Origin: Saccharibacillus sp. CPCC 101409
Lineage (GTDB): Bacteria; Bacillota; Bacilli; Paenibacillales; Paenibacillaceae
Direction of reading: 5' to 3'
Length of the DNA stretch: 57,558 bases
NCBI RefSeq assembly: GCF_030518235.1
Contig: NZ_JAULSA010000021.1
Span: forward strand, 1 to 57,558
Of the stretch, positions 1-7,101 are shown one piece after another. The translations under genes and the position numbers were made by a program. Numbering within the stretch: position 1 is the first letter of the stretch; the number at the start of each line of letters is the position of its first letter. A model generated the notes under the pieces. It ran no database searches and was not told where the DNA came from. It was given only the letters and a program-made list of their open reading frames with translations.

Positions 1-67
1 GCTCGACTTGCATGTATTAGGCATGCCGCCAGCGTTCGTCCTGAGCCAGGATCAAACTCTCCATTAA
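1..67 (-). rRNA. 16S ribosomal RNA, 5' end only (partial)
   Basis: The reverse complement reads GAGAGTTTGATCCTGGCTCA followed by GGACGAACGCTGGCGGC, the universally conserved 5' start of bacterial 16S rRNA. The gene runs off the left edge, so only about 67 bases are present. The exact mature 5' end (near base 67) is estimated by comparison with the Bacillus 16S start. It is transcribed leftwards from the tandem promoters at 334-479. Confidence 0.97.
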
Positions 68-96
68 AGTTGCGAATACTTTCGCGACCGCGACTC

Positions 97-128
97 TAAA
101 TGTGAACCCCTGCAGGCACTCATTTAGA
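97..128 (-). other. 16S rRNA processing-stem hairpin in the rrn leader
   Basis: Inverted repeat with arms CTAAATG and CATTTAG, lying about 30 bases upstream of the mature 16S 5' end. A leader hairpin here is expected in pre-rRNA, where it forms part of the processing stalk. The assignment rests on position and base pairing only. Confidence 0.4.
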
Positions 129-260
129 CCAAGCGATCACTACCGGTCTTCGCTTTAAAAGAAAGCACCATGTGCTCGTTTAAAACGTGGCGGTCCTTAA
201 TTGCTCAAGAACCTTTATTTCTTACGACAACCGAAGCTATCGTAACTCCTCATTCACTAT

Positions 261-277
261 CCAGTTTTCAAAGAACA
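261..277 (-). promoter_or_regulatory. rrn antitermination boxA-like element
   Basis: On the minus strand the leader reads TGTTCTTTGAAAACTGG, very close to the Bacillus rRNA leader boxA (TGCTCTTTGAAAACT). BoxA in nascent RNA recruits NusB/S10 and related factors for rRNA antitermination. It lies between promoter P2 and the 16S gene, the normal place. Confidence 0.7.
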
Positions 278-333
278 AACTCGGTATTTGATGTTTCTTT
301 CGTTCATCACCGCATCTCAGCGGCGACTTTTAT

Positions 334-363
334 ATCCTATCACAGTCTCAAGCAGTTCGTCAA
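334..363 (-). promoter_or_regulatory. rrn promoter P2 (sigma-A type)
   Basis: TTGACG (358-363), 18-base spacer, TAGGAT (334-339), about 270 bases upstream of 16S and downstream of a second promoter. Tandem sigma-A promoters ahead of 16S are usual for rRNA operons in Bacillales. The -10 hexamer is imperfect, and TATAAA slightly further down is an alternative. Confidence 0.65.
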
Positions 364-449
364 GCACTTTTTTTAACTTCTTTTTCAGCGCTTATTTTCT
401 TATGAACTTCTTTCGAACGTACCGGCCTTCTCTCGAAGAGCCGTTTATT

Positions 450-479
450 AATGTATCATAAGCCCAGTCAGCGAGTCAA
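450..479 (-). promoter_or_regulatory. rrn promoter P1 (sigma-A type)
   Basis: TTGACT (474-479), 18-base spacer, TACATT (450-455), preceded by an A-rich tract that could act as an UP element. This is the upstream member of the tandem pair driving the rRNA operon at the left edge. Confidence 0.65.
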
Positions 480-541
480 CACTTTTTTCACGATTAAATC
501 CTCGGGTTTTTCTTGGATGGCATTTAGGCGGTTGATGCATC

Positions 542-573
542 AAAAGCGGTCCGGTTGATACCACCGGCCGCTT
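542..573 (-). terminator. Rho-independent terminator after the 75-aa gene
   Basis: GC-rich hairpin (arms GCGG-CGGT and ACCG-CCGC around a GTATCA loop) followed on the minus strand by TTTTG. It lies 40 bases beyond the 75-aa gene and just upstream of the rRNA promoters. It would insulate the rRNA operon from upstream transcription. The T-tract is short, so strength is uncertain. Confidence 0.6.
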
Positions 574-613
574 CTACATCATACTATATGACAGGCTGCG
601 CGTTTGCCAAAGG

Positions 614-841
614 TTATCTTTCTCCCGTACTCCGTTTATCGCGAACATACTTGGATAACTCCTTAGAAGGCGCAACTCTCGCATACATTTGAAAGATCGT
701 CTGGTAGCGTTTAGAAATGGCGATGCGCATATCCTGGTCCAGGCGCTTGTCGCCCAGATCGAACAGCATTTCATCCAGCTCTTTGCGCAGCACATAACCG
801 AATTCCTTACACTCCATCTCGTTGAACATCATGCCGAGCAT
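614..841 (-). CDS. Conserved hypothetical 75-aa protein beside the rRNA operon
   Basis: Small charged protein starting MLGMMFNEMECKEFGYVLRK, rich in Lys, Arg, Glu and Asp, with no signal peptide or membrane segment. A good ribosome binding site (GGAAGGGAGG, 7 bases before ATG) and a terminator right after it support a real gene. I recall similar small proteins of unknown function in Paenibacillus genomes, but cannot confirm this here. The alternating hydrophobic/charged pattern (KELDEMLFDLGDKRL) suggests mostly alpha-helix. It is last in the group salA, spoIIM-like, this gene. No function is assigned. Confidence 0.7.
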   Translation of the reverse strand: MLGMMFNEMECKEFGYVLRKELDEMLFDLGDKRLDQDMRIAISKRYQTIFQMYARVAPSKELSKYVRDKRSTGER

Positions 842-955
842 TACAGTCCCTCCCTTCCTGCGGCCGTCTTCATTGAATGCCGTATTCTCATTTCAAGTTT
901 GATTAACCCAAAATGCGTCGGAAGTAACTGTTCTGCCTATAAAACTTTAGGTTTT

Positions 956-1579
956 CTATCCCAGCAGATAAAGAGTAAGGGTACTTTCGATCACGGCCGC
1001 GACCAGCAAAAGAATCACAACCCAGAAAGCCGCCCCCAGCATTTGCAGCATCCCATTCTCCCAACGGACGCCCAGAGCGGCTCTTTTCGAAGCATTCCCG
1101 AGACTGAACAAACTGCCCAGTACAAGCATACCGAACTTGAGTCCGTAGGCGCAGGCGATCACGATTGCCGGGATCTCGATAATGCCGTGCGGAAGCAGGC
1201 CCTGAAAAATAAGCTTCGATACATCCTGTCCCTGGTCTCCATACAGCATGACGATAAAGCCGATCACGCCTCCGTTGATAACCAGGAACACAAAAGGCGC
1301 GATTCCGAAAAAGGCCCCCAGTAGCATCACCATAACGGCTTTGATCGCATTGTTCAGAAAAATGAACCGGAAAAAGCCGAACTGCGCGTTATCCGTTTGT
1401 TGAATGGACTGCGCGACCGTTTGCAGACCTTCAAGCTGCGAGGAAAGAAGACGCTGTAAAGATCCCGCATTCAGCGTTCCCAGCACGATCCCCGCCACAA
1501 ACAGCAGCGAGGCTGCCAGCATATATCTTTTGTTCTCCGCCAAGCCTCTCATAAAACGTCCGAACGACAGCGTCTTCAT
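956..1579 (-). CDS. SpoIIM-family membrane protein
   Basis: 207-aa integral membrane protein with about five hydrophobic segments (roughly residues 19-38, 75-90, 93-113, 130-157 and 183-203). The stretch IFLNNAIKAVMVMLLGAFFGIAP and the following GGVIGF and LLPHGIIEIPA are typical of the SpoIIM/COG1300 family. In Bacillus, SpoIIM works with SpoIID and SpoIIP in peptidoglycan remodelling during engulfment, but many COG1300 members are not sporulation proteins. The context (salA neighbour) is not that of Bacillus spoIIM. RBS AAAGGAGG lies 6-7 bases before ATG. The family call is fairly sure; the cellular role is open. Confidence 0.8.
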   Translation of the reverse strand: MKTLSFGRFMRGLAENKRYMLAASLLFVAGIVLGTLNAGSLQRLLSSQLEGLQTVAQSIQQTDNAQFGFFRFIFLNNAIKAVMVMLLGAFFGIAPFVFLVINGGVIGFIVMLYGDQGQDVSKLIFQGLLPHGIIEIPAIVIACAYGLKFGMLVLGSLFSLGNASKRAALGVRWENGMLQMLGAAFWVVILLLVAAVIESTLTLYLLG

Positions 1580-1625
1580 ACTCCGCCTCCTTTAATTGGC
1601 ATACGGCCGTTTCCGTGCTTTCTTC

Positions 1626-2747
1626 TTAACGAACGGACGTTTTGTCGATAAGCGCCCGCGCCACTTCGTTGTACATCGCTCCGGTTTCGGTACGCTCTTT
1701 ATATACCGACGGCGAGAAATCCGGTTCCGAAATGTGGTTGTCCGGCACGCCCAGCGGAATCTGCGCCAGCAGCTCGGTATGCAGAGTCTCCGCCAGCCGG
1801 CCTCCGCCTCCGCGCCCAAATACGTAATCGCGTTCGCCGTTTTTCTCGTAGTACGCCATGTTTTCGATTACGCCGAGAATCTCGTGCCCGGTCTGCAGCG
1901 CCATTGCGCCCGCTCTCGCCGCGACAAAAGCCGCCGTGCCGTGCGGGGTGGTCACTATGATCTGTTTGCTCTGCGGCAGCATCTGATGCACGTCCAGCGC
2001 CATATCGCCGGTTCCCGGCGGAAGGTCGAGCAGCATGTAATCGAGTTCGCCCCATTCGGTTTCCTCGAAGAACTGTCTCAGCATTCTCCCCAGCAGGGGA
2101 CCGCGCCAGACGACCGGATTATTTTCGCGGATGAAAAAGCCCATCGACATGACTTTGACGCCGAAACGCTCCACCGGCCGCAGCAGTCCGTCCACCACTT
2201 CCGGTCCTTCTTCGATCCCCATCATATCCGGCACGCTGAATCCGTAGATGTCCGCGTCGATCAAGCCGACCTTTTTGCCCAGCCGCGCCAGCGCGACCGC
2301 CAGGTTGACCGCAGCCGTGGATTTGCCGACACCGCCTTTGCCGCTCGCGATCGAGATGAATACCGTCGGCGAATCGGGACTCAGCAGCGGCAGATTTTCC
2401 AGGCCGGCCGCATGACCTTTGACGAGGACCGGGTCCGGTTCCTCTTCTTCGGGAACGCCGCCGCGGTTGTCTTCGATAATGGCCCGGCTGCGTTCCCTCT
2501 CCAGCTCCGTCGCTTCCTTGAAGCGGATATGGACGTCCTCGACGGCCAGCGACTGCAAAATGGACCGAACCTGCGTCTCCAGGCCGTTCCGGCTTTCTTC
2601 CTCCGTATCCAGGCACACCACCGTCAGCGATACCCGGTTCTCCCGAATCACGACGTCGCGAATCAATCGCAGGTCGGACAAACGCACACGGTATACGGGA
2701 TCCATCACCGCTTCAAGCGCTTCCACAACTTCCTCTCTCGTTACCAT
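1626..2747 (-). CDS. salA: Mrp/NBP35-family P-loop ATPase (SalA)
   Basis: 373-aa protein with an N-terminal MIP18/DUF59-like domain (about residues 1-85). A deviant Walker A GKGGVGKST at 136-144 and DxDIYG and DLPPGTGD motifs mark Mrp/NBP35 ATPases. Family members act in Fe-S cluster transfer; Bacillus SalA also regulates scoC expression. The start at 2747 (MVTREEVV) is chosen because the -10 box of its own promoter lies at 2812-2817. That rules out the longer reading frame and puts the ATG at 2813 upstream of the transcript. RBS GGGAGAGAGG is slightly distant. In Bacillus salA also lies downstream of rpsI. Confidence 0.88.
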   Translation of the reverse strand: MVTREEVVEALEAVMDPVYRVRLSDLRLIRDVVIRENRVSLTVVCLDTEEESRNGLETQVRSILQSLAVEDVHIRFKEATELERERSRAIIEDNRGGVPEEEEPDPVLVKGHAAGLENLPLLSPDSPTVFISIASGKGGVGKSTAAVNLAVALARLGKKVGLIDADIYGFSVPDMMGIEEGPEVVDGLLRPVERFGVKVMSMGFFIRENNPVVWRGPLLGRMLRQFFEETEWGELDYMLLDLPPGTGDMALDVHQMLPQSKQIIVTTPHGTAAFVAARAGAMALQTGHEILGVIENMAYYEKNGERDYVFGRGGGGRLAETLHTELLAQIPLGVPDNHISEPDFSPSVYKERTETGAMYNEVARALIDKTSVR

Positions 2748-2811
2748 GCTATACTGTTCATCCTCTCTCCCTCTAGAGCGTACGCGCCCTAGTAACGGGG
2801 AATCTTCCTTC

Positions 2812-2840
2812 ATTATACATGCGCCGCTATCCGTCCACAA
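2812..2840 (-). promoter_or_regulatory. salA promoter (sigma-A type)
   Basis: TTGTGG (2835-2840), 17-base spacer, consensus TATAAT (2812-2817). The predicted transcript starts near 2805, about 58 bases before the salA ATG. The -35 box abuts and slightly overlaps the T-tract of the sat terminator, so terminator and promoter are packed together. Confidence 0.7.
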
Positions 2841-2885
2841 AAAAAACGTCGAATCCCGTCCGCATGGCGCGGCGATTCGACGTTT
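2839..2885 (-). terminator. Rho-independent terminator after sat
   Basis: Twelve-base perfect stem AAACGTCGAATC / GATTCGACGTTT (2874-2885 and 2844-2855) followed on the minus strand by a run of about eight T. It ends the cysH-sat transcript and separates it from salA. Confidence 0.9.
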
Positions 2886-2914
2886 ATTTATTGCAGTAAA
2901 AGGGGCGGTCCGGT

Positions 2915-4084
2915 TTATACCTGTTCCGCCACGCGGTCCCGCATCCCTTCGATTAACACCTCCGCCACTTCCGGTCGCGTAAACTGCGGAGGCGGACATT
3001 CGCCGCTGCGCAGCAGAGCGCGTACTTTGGTGCCGGACAGGGTCAGATGCTTTTCTTTGTCGTGCGGGCACGTCTTGCTGGTCGCCATATTGCCGCAGTG
3101 CGTGCAGAAGAAGCTGTGTTCGAAAAAGAGCGGCGTAATCTCCAGTTCTTCCGGCCGGAAGTTGGAGAAGATCTCCTGCGCCTCGTACGTGCCGTAGTAA
3201 TCGCCTACGCCGGCATGGTCGCGCCCCACGATAAAGTGGGTGCAGCCATAGTTTTTACGCACAATCGCATGGAAAATCGCTTCGCGCGGTCCCGCATAGC
3301 GCATCGCCGCCGGAAATACGCCGAGGAACGTGCGTTTGGACGGGTAGTAATTCTCCAGCAGTACCAGGTAGCTCTTCATCCGGATATCGGCCGGCACATC
3401 GTCGGATTTGGTTTCGCCGACGAGCGGGTTCAGGAACAGCGCATCGACCGTCTCCATCGCGGATTTCTGAATGTACTCGTGGGCGCGGTGCACCGGGTTG
3501 CGCGTTTGGAAGCCGACTACGGTTTTCCAGCCTTTTTCCGCAAACAATCGTCTCGTCTCCGCCGGATCGAAGTAAAATTCGTCAAAACGTTCCGGCTGCG
3601 GACGGTTCAGCACCTGTACAGGGCCGCCGATCCGCTCCAGCGGACGCTCGTACAGCTTCTTTACGCCGGGATGCTCGGAGTCGTCCGTTTTGAACACATT
3701 GACGGCTTCTTCGCGGCGATCGACGCTGTAGACGCTCTGAACGTCCAGCACCGCGTAAACGACGCCGTCCGCCTCGCCCACAAGCGCCACGCGTTCGCCG
3801 ACCAGCGAAGGATCCGCCCCTTCCAGCGGCAGCGTGATCGGAATACTCCATACCGTACCGTCTGCAAGGCGCATTCCGCTTACAACGCTTTTATAATCGT
3901 CTTCGTTCATGAATCCGGTCAAAGGAGAAAAAGCGCCTACCGCGATCAGATCGAGGTCGGATACCGTCCAGGTGTTAATCGGGATCCGGCGCAGCCCTTT
4001 CGCTTCTTGAAGCAGTTGCTCTCTTTGCTCGCCCTCGGCGAGAAGGTTGATCAAAGTGCCGCCGTGCGGCTTAATGGAAGTCAT
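2915..4084 (-). CDS. sat: Sulfate adenylyltransferase (ATP sulfurylase)
   Basis: 389 aa, the usual length of the bacterial monofunctional (Sat/MET3-like) enzyme. It makes adenosine 5'-phosphosulfate (APS) from sulfate and ATP, the first step of assimilatory sulfate reduction. ATP-binding motifs [12 protein letters not shown] (193-204) and GRDHAG (287-292) are intact. A CxxC plus Cys pattern (C327, C330, C339) suggests the zinc-binding form. It is second in a two-gene operon after cysH, 48 bases apart, followed by a strong terminator. No APS kinase gene lies nearby, which fits direct APS reduction by the neighbouring CysH. Confidence 0.96.
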   Translation of the reverse strand: MTSIKPHGGTLINLLAEGEQREQLLQEAKGLRRIPINTWTVSDLDLIAVGAFSPLTGFMNEDDYKSVVSGMRLADGTVWSIPITLPLEGADPSLVGERVALVGEADGVVYAVLDVQSVYSVDRREEAVNVFKTDDSEHPGVKKLYERPLERIGGPVQVLNRPQPERFDEFYFDPAETRRLFAEKGWKTVVGFQTRNPVHRAHEYIQKSAMETVDALFLNPLVGETKSDDVPADIRMKSYLVLLENYYPSKRTFLGVFPAAMRYAGPREAIFHAIVRKNYGCTHFIVGRDHAGVGDYYGTYEAQEIFSNFRPEELEITPLFFEHSFFCTHCGNMATSKTCPHDKEKHLTLSGTKVRALLRSGECPPPQFTRPEVAEVLIEGMRDRVAEQV

Positions 4085-4132
4085 AGTCGGCAGTCGCTCC
4101 TTTAGTCGATTGGTCGATAGATGCGCGTTCTT

Positions 4133-4825
4133 TTACTTATGCAGTCCGCATTCGGTCTTGTCGTTGCCCGACCAGCGCCCGGCCCGTGGATCTTCGCCCG
4201 GCATCACTTCACGCGTGCACTGTTGGCAGCCGATACTCGGAAAGTTGCGGTCGTGCAGCGGGTTGTAAATAATGTCGTTGTCGCGGATATACTTCCAAAC
4301 GTCTTCGCTGGTCCAGTCCGCAAGCGGGTTGAACTTCATCAGGCCGAACTTGTAGTCGTATTCGACTTTCTTGGAGTTTGCCCGCGTCGGAGCCTGGTCG
4401 CGCCGAATCCCGGTGATCCACGCATCGTAACGGGACAGATTGCGGGTCAGAGGCTCGACTTTGCGGATATTGCAGCACAGATTCGGATCGGAGGTCCACA
4501 GCTGAGGCGCATGCTGTTTCTCCTGCGCTTCAGGCGACAGCAGCGGGGAGACTTTCACAAAGTCCAGGCCGTAACGGTCCGCCATCCGATCGCGCGTCTC
4601 GTAGGTTTCTTTGAAATGAAAATCGGTGTCCAGATAAAAAATGTCGGTCGACGGACTGATTGTTTGCAGCATATCGACGATGACCACGTCTTCCGCCCCG
4701 AAGCTGCAGGCAAACGTCAGGCTCGAATATTGTTCGGTCGCAAAACGAATCACTTCTTCCGCCGTCAGGCTTTCCAGCTCTTCCGCTTTCGAGCGGGCAA
4801 ATTCTTCTTTCTCCAGCAGGTTCAT
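4133..4825 (-). CDS. cysH: Phosphoadenylyl/adenylyl-sulfate reductase
   Basis: 230-aa PAPS-reductase-family enzyme (N-type PP-loop) that reduces APS or PAPS to sulfite. Cys pairs C117-C118 and C200-xx-C203 are the ligands of the [4Fe-4S] cluster typical of APS-reducing enzymes. The catalytic ECGLH motif with C226 is at the C-terminus. Start MNLLEKEE is chosen for its RBS (AGGGAG, 9 bases upstream); the frame extends 17 codons further with no SD. It heads the cysH-sat operon behind a good promoter at 4912-4940. In Bacillus these genes lie elsewhere, so their place between rpsI and salA is unusual. Confidence 0.95.
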   Translation of the reverse strand: MNLLEKEEFARSKAEELESLTAEEVIRFATEQYSSLTFACSFGAEDVVIVDMLQTISPSTDIFYLDTDFHFKETYETRDRMADRYGLDFVKVSPLLSPEAQEKQHAPQLWTSDPNLCCNIRKVEPLTRNLSRYDAWITGIRRDQAPTRANSKKVEYDYKFGLMKFNPLADWTSEDVWKYIRDNDIIYNPLHDRNFPSIGCQQCTREVMPGEDPRAGRWSGNDKTECGLHK

Positions 4826-4902
4826 GTTTGTGCACTCCCTATCTCCCGATATAAGTAAGAAACCGGTTCTCAACATACTAAAGCCGACTATTCAAATAAG
4901 AA

Positions 4903-4918
4903 TTATACATAAGTATAA
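4903..4918. promoter_or_regulatory. Palindrome over the cysH -10 box, candidate operator
   Basis: Perfect 6-4-6 dyad (minus strand TTATAC-TTAT-GTATAA) that covers the -10 hexamer of the cysH promoter. A dyad here is well placed for a repressor of sulfur assimilation, but no specific regulator can be named from sequence. AT-rich dyads can also occur by chance. Confidence 0.35.
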
Positions 4919-4940
4919 AACTTCCCGCGTCCGGTTTCAA
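4912..4940 (-). promoter_or_regulatory. cysH-sat promoter (sigma-A type)
   Basis: TTGAAA (4935-4940), 17-base spacer, TATACT (4912-4917). The leader to the cysH ATG is only about 80 bases, too short for an S-box riboswitch or T-box. Regulation is therefore probably by a DNA-binding protein. Confidence 0.7.
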
Positions 4941-5001
4941 CACTTAATTTCAAAATGAGATAAACATTTCACCGTTGTAAAGAAAATAAAGCGATAAACG
5001 C

Positions 5002-5033
5002 AAAAAAGCCTCCGGCCAAAAGGCCGAAGGCTT
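5002..5033 (-). terminator. Rho-independent terminator after rpsI
   Basis: Stem AAGCCTTCGGCC / GGCCGGAGGCTT with a TTTT loop, followed on the minus strand by TTTTTT. It closes the rplM-rpsI operon. Confidence 0.92.
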
Positions 5034-5052
5034 GATTCCTGAAAAGCAGGAA

Positions 5053-5445
5053 TTAACGTTTCGAGAACTGTGGAGCGCGACGTGCGGCTTTGAGACCGTA
5101 CTTTTTACGTTCCTTCATGCGTGGGTCACGCGTCAGGAAGCCCGCTTTTTTGAGCGAACCGCGCAGCTCAGGGTCTGCTTTGAGCAGAGCGCGAGCGATG
5201 CCGTGACGGATTGCGCCGGCTTGGCCCGAAGTGCCGCCGCCGTGTGCCAGTACGATTACATCGTACTTGCCAACCGTTTCAGTCAGGTTCAGCGGTTGGT
5301 TGACGATCAGTTTGAGCGTCTCCAGACCGAAGTATTCGTCGATTTCACGTTTGTTGATGACGATGCGTCCTTCACCCGGTACGAGGCGAACACGAGCTAC
5401 CGAATGTTTACGACGACCAGTCCCATAGTATTGTACAGTTGCCAT
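5053..5445 (-). CDS. rpsI: 30S ribosomal protein S9
   Basis: 130 aa, the normal Bacillales length. It carries the S9 signature [19 protein letters not shown] and the basic C-terminal tail ending QFSKR, which reaches the P-site tRNA in the 30S head. It follows rplM by 19 bases in the universal rplM-rpsI pair and is closed by the terminator at 5002-5033. Good RBS AAGGAGG. Confidence 0.98.
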   Translation of the reverse strand: MATVQYYGTGRRKHSVARVRLVPGEGRIVINKREIDEYFGLETLKLIVNQPLNLTETVGKYDVIVLAHGGGTSGQAGAIRHGIARALLKADPELRGSLKKAGFLTRDPRMKERKKYGLKAARRAPQFSKR

Positions 5446-5464
5446 GAAAGGGTCCTCCTTTTAA

Positions 5465-5902
5465 TTAGCCGCGAAGTTCGTAAACTTCAGGTTTTTGTGC
5501 TGCATGTGGATGTTCTGCTCCGGCGTATGCTTTGAGTCTCAGCTTCATTCTGTCGCCCATGCGAGTCTTAGGCAGCATGCCCGCAACCGCGAGTTCCAGA
5601 AGGCGCTCAGGCTTGTTCTTGATCATTTCGCCTGCACTCGTAACTTTCAGGCCGCCCGGGTGCATCGAGTGACGGTAGTATTTCTTGTCCTGCAGTTTTT
5701 TGCCTGTCAGGTGGATCTTCTCCGCATTGATAACGACAACGAAGTCGCCGCCGTCAACGTGTGGAGTGAATTGAGTTTTGTGCTTGCCGCGGATCAGCGC
5801 AGCCGCTTCGCTGGCCAGACGGCCCAGCGTTTTGCCTTCAGCGTCGATGATGTACCAGTTGCGCTCAACTTCGCTCGGCTTAGCCATGTAGGTAGTACGC
5901 AT
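5465..5902 (-). CDS. rplM: 50S ribosomal protein L13
   Basis: 145 aa starting [17 protein letters not shown], an early-assembly 50S protein. The frame extends eight codons upstream. ATG at 5902 is chosen because AGAAGGAGG lies at the right distance and the family begins with MRTTYMAK. The long leader (5945-6095) with a stable hairpin suggests autoregulation by L13. It is first gene of the rplM-rpsI operon. Confidence 0.98.
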   Translation of the reverse strand: MRTTYMAKPSEVERNWYIIDAEGKTLGRLASEAAALIRGKHKTQFTPHVDGGDFVVVINAEKIHLTGKKLQDKKYYRHSMHPGGLKVTSAGEMIKNKPERLLELAVAGMLPKTRMGDRMKLRLKAYAGAEHPHAAQKPEVYELRG

Positions 5903-5944
5903 GAGTAAGTGCCTCCTTCTAATCATTGCAATAAAATTTCGTTT

Positions 5945-6095
5945 TCGGTGTCAAGAGCACTCCCGCCTCCGGGCTAAGAACCGTGGCCGATCGGAGTGCG
6001 TTTATGTTTGCGATCATGAATGGTAAAAGTTTAAATCCGTTGGTACGGTGCGTTTTTCTTGATTGGGGGCCGTGGGAAGCCTTCAAGAAAACACA
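5945..6095 (-). promoter_or_regulatory. rplM leader, candidate L13 leader RNA
   Basis: The roughly 190-base transcript leader contains a hairpin with arms GCACTCC / GGAGTGC (5993-5999 and 5957-5963) enclosing further pairing (GGCCACGGTTC, GCCCGG). Firmicute rplM genes carry a known structured L13 leader thought to bind L13 for feedback control. Position and structure fit, but I could not align it to a covariance model. Confidence 0.55.
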
Positions 6096-6101
6096 ACTTT
6101 T

Positions 6102-6130
6102 ATTCTACATGATCGAAGATCAAACTGCAA
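6102..6130 (-). promoter_or_regulatory. rplM-rpsI promoter (sigma-A type)
   Basis: TTGCAG (6125-6130), 17-base spacer, TAGAAT (6102-6107), just after the truA stop codon. It gives rplM-rpsI its own transcript with a structured leader. Confidence 0.65.
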
Positions 6131-6164
6131 TACATTTTTAAAGCATTTCCACAAGAACTTTTCG

Positions 6165-6950
6165 TTATTCCGGCAGCAGATCGCCATAGTCCACATTCCA
6201 CAGCGCGAGCCCCTTGCCTACGGCCGTCGGTCCGGCCGCCGCGCGGTCGCATGCGAGCAGAATAGTCTTCATTTCCCCCGGGTCCCGCTTCCCTTCTCCC
6301 ACCTGAAGCAGCGTCCCTGTGATAATGCGGACCATATGCTGAAGAAAGCCGGTCCCGGTCAGGAAGATATGGATAAAGCCCTGGTCGGCCGTTCCCGGCC
6401 GGCAGGTGCTGCGGTCCACTTCGATCCGGGCTTCGAGCAGCGTACGTACGTGGTTGGTCTTCTGCGAATGCCTGGAAGCGAACGACGTGAAGTCGTAAGT
6501 GCCCACCAGATGCCGAAGACCTTCGCTCATCGCTTCGATATCGAGCTTTGGCGCCGGATGATGAAACTGCATATGACGCTGAAACACATCCGGATAGCGG
6601 TTGGCGTTAATCGTATAGCGATACGTTTTGCGTTTGGCCGCATGCCGGGAATTGAATTCCGGAGGCACCTCCCAGGAACGGGTAAGCACAATGTCCTGCG
6701 GCAGCCGCGCATTGAGCGCCAGCGGCCAGCGGTCTGCCGGAATGAACGAAGCCGTATGGAAGTTGAATACCTGGGCATACGCGTGCACGCCGGCGTCCGT
6801 ACGGCCCGAGGCGATGATCTTCGGCTTCTCGCCGGTTAATGCCAGAATGGAAGCCTCCAGCTCGTCCTGAACGGTCTTGCCGATCGGCTGAGTCTGGAAG
6901 CCGTTGTAGTTTGTGCCGTCGTAAGCGACGGTCATGCATAGATTGCGCAG
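6165..6950 (-). CDS. truA: tRNA pseudouridine(38-40) synthase TruA
   Basis: 261-aa pseudouridine synthase modifying positions 38-40 in the tRNA anticodon arm. The catalytic motif SGRTDAGVHA (Asp is the nucleophile) and the C-terminal FLQHMVRIITGTLLQVGEG are intact. Start choice is unusual: a near-perfect SD (GGAGGTGA) ends 5 bases before CTG at 6948-6950, giving MRNLCMTVAYDGT, which matches how TruA proteins begin. The ATG at 6965 overlaps this SD and has no SD of its own; the next ATG is too far away. It follows rplQ across a terminator with no ECF transporter genes between. Confidence 0.95.
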   Translation of the reverse strand: MRNLCMTVAYDGTNYNGFQTQPIGKTVQDELEASILALTGEKPKIIASGRTDAGVHAYAQVFNFHTASFIPADRWPLALNARLPQDIVLTRSWEVPPEFNSRHAAKRKTYRYTINANRYPDVFQRHMQFHHPAPKLDIEAMSEGLRHLVGTYDFTSFASRHSQKTNHVRTLLEARIEVDRSTCRPGTADQGFIHIFLTGTGFLQHMVRIITGTLLQVGEGKRDPGEMKTILLACDRAAAGPTAVGKGLALWNVDYGDLLPE

Positions 6951-7001
6951 GGAAATCACCTCCATAGGCTTGATCGGCTCAAATCGGATAACGCAAGTTC
7001 C

Positions 7002-7054
7002 AAAAAAAAAGAAACGGCTCTGCCGCCCCGTTAAAAGGCGGCATACGTTTCTTG
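7002..7054 (-). terminator. Rho-independent terminator closing the S10-spc-alpha block
   Basis: Long stem (outer arms AAGAAACG / CCGTTTCTT, inner GCCGCC / GGGCGGC) followed on the minus strand by nine T. It lies directly after rplQ and would end the ribosomal superoperon transcript. Confidence 0.93.
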
Positions 7055-7101
7055 GAAATCCAGGTAAGCGGGATCAGATCCCGACCGGATGGCCGACGCG
7101 A

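Noticed and set aside
842..955. Sporulation-sigma promoter before the 75-aa gene
   Set aside because: Only loose matches to sigma-G or sigma-A boxes could be drawn, none convincing enough to report as a feature.
2748..3071. N-terminal extension of salA by about 108 codons
   Set aside because: It would cross the sat terminator, the salA promoter and the end of sat; the DUF59 domain begins at the chosen start.
4826..4934. S-box (SAM) riboswitch or T-box ahead of cysH
   Set aside because: The leader is only about 80 bases and lacks the conserved helices or the GGAACCGCG motif.
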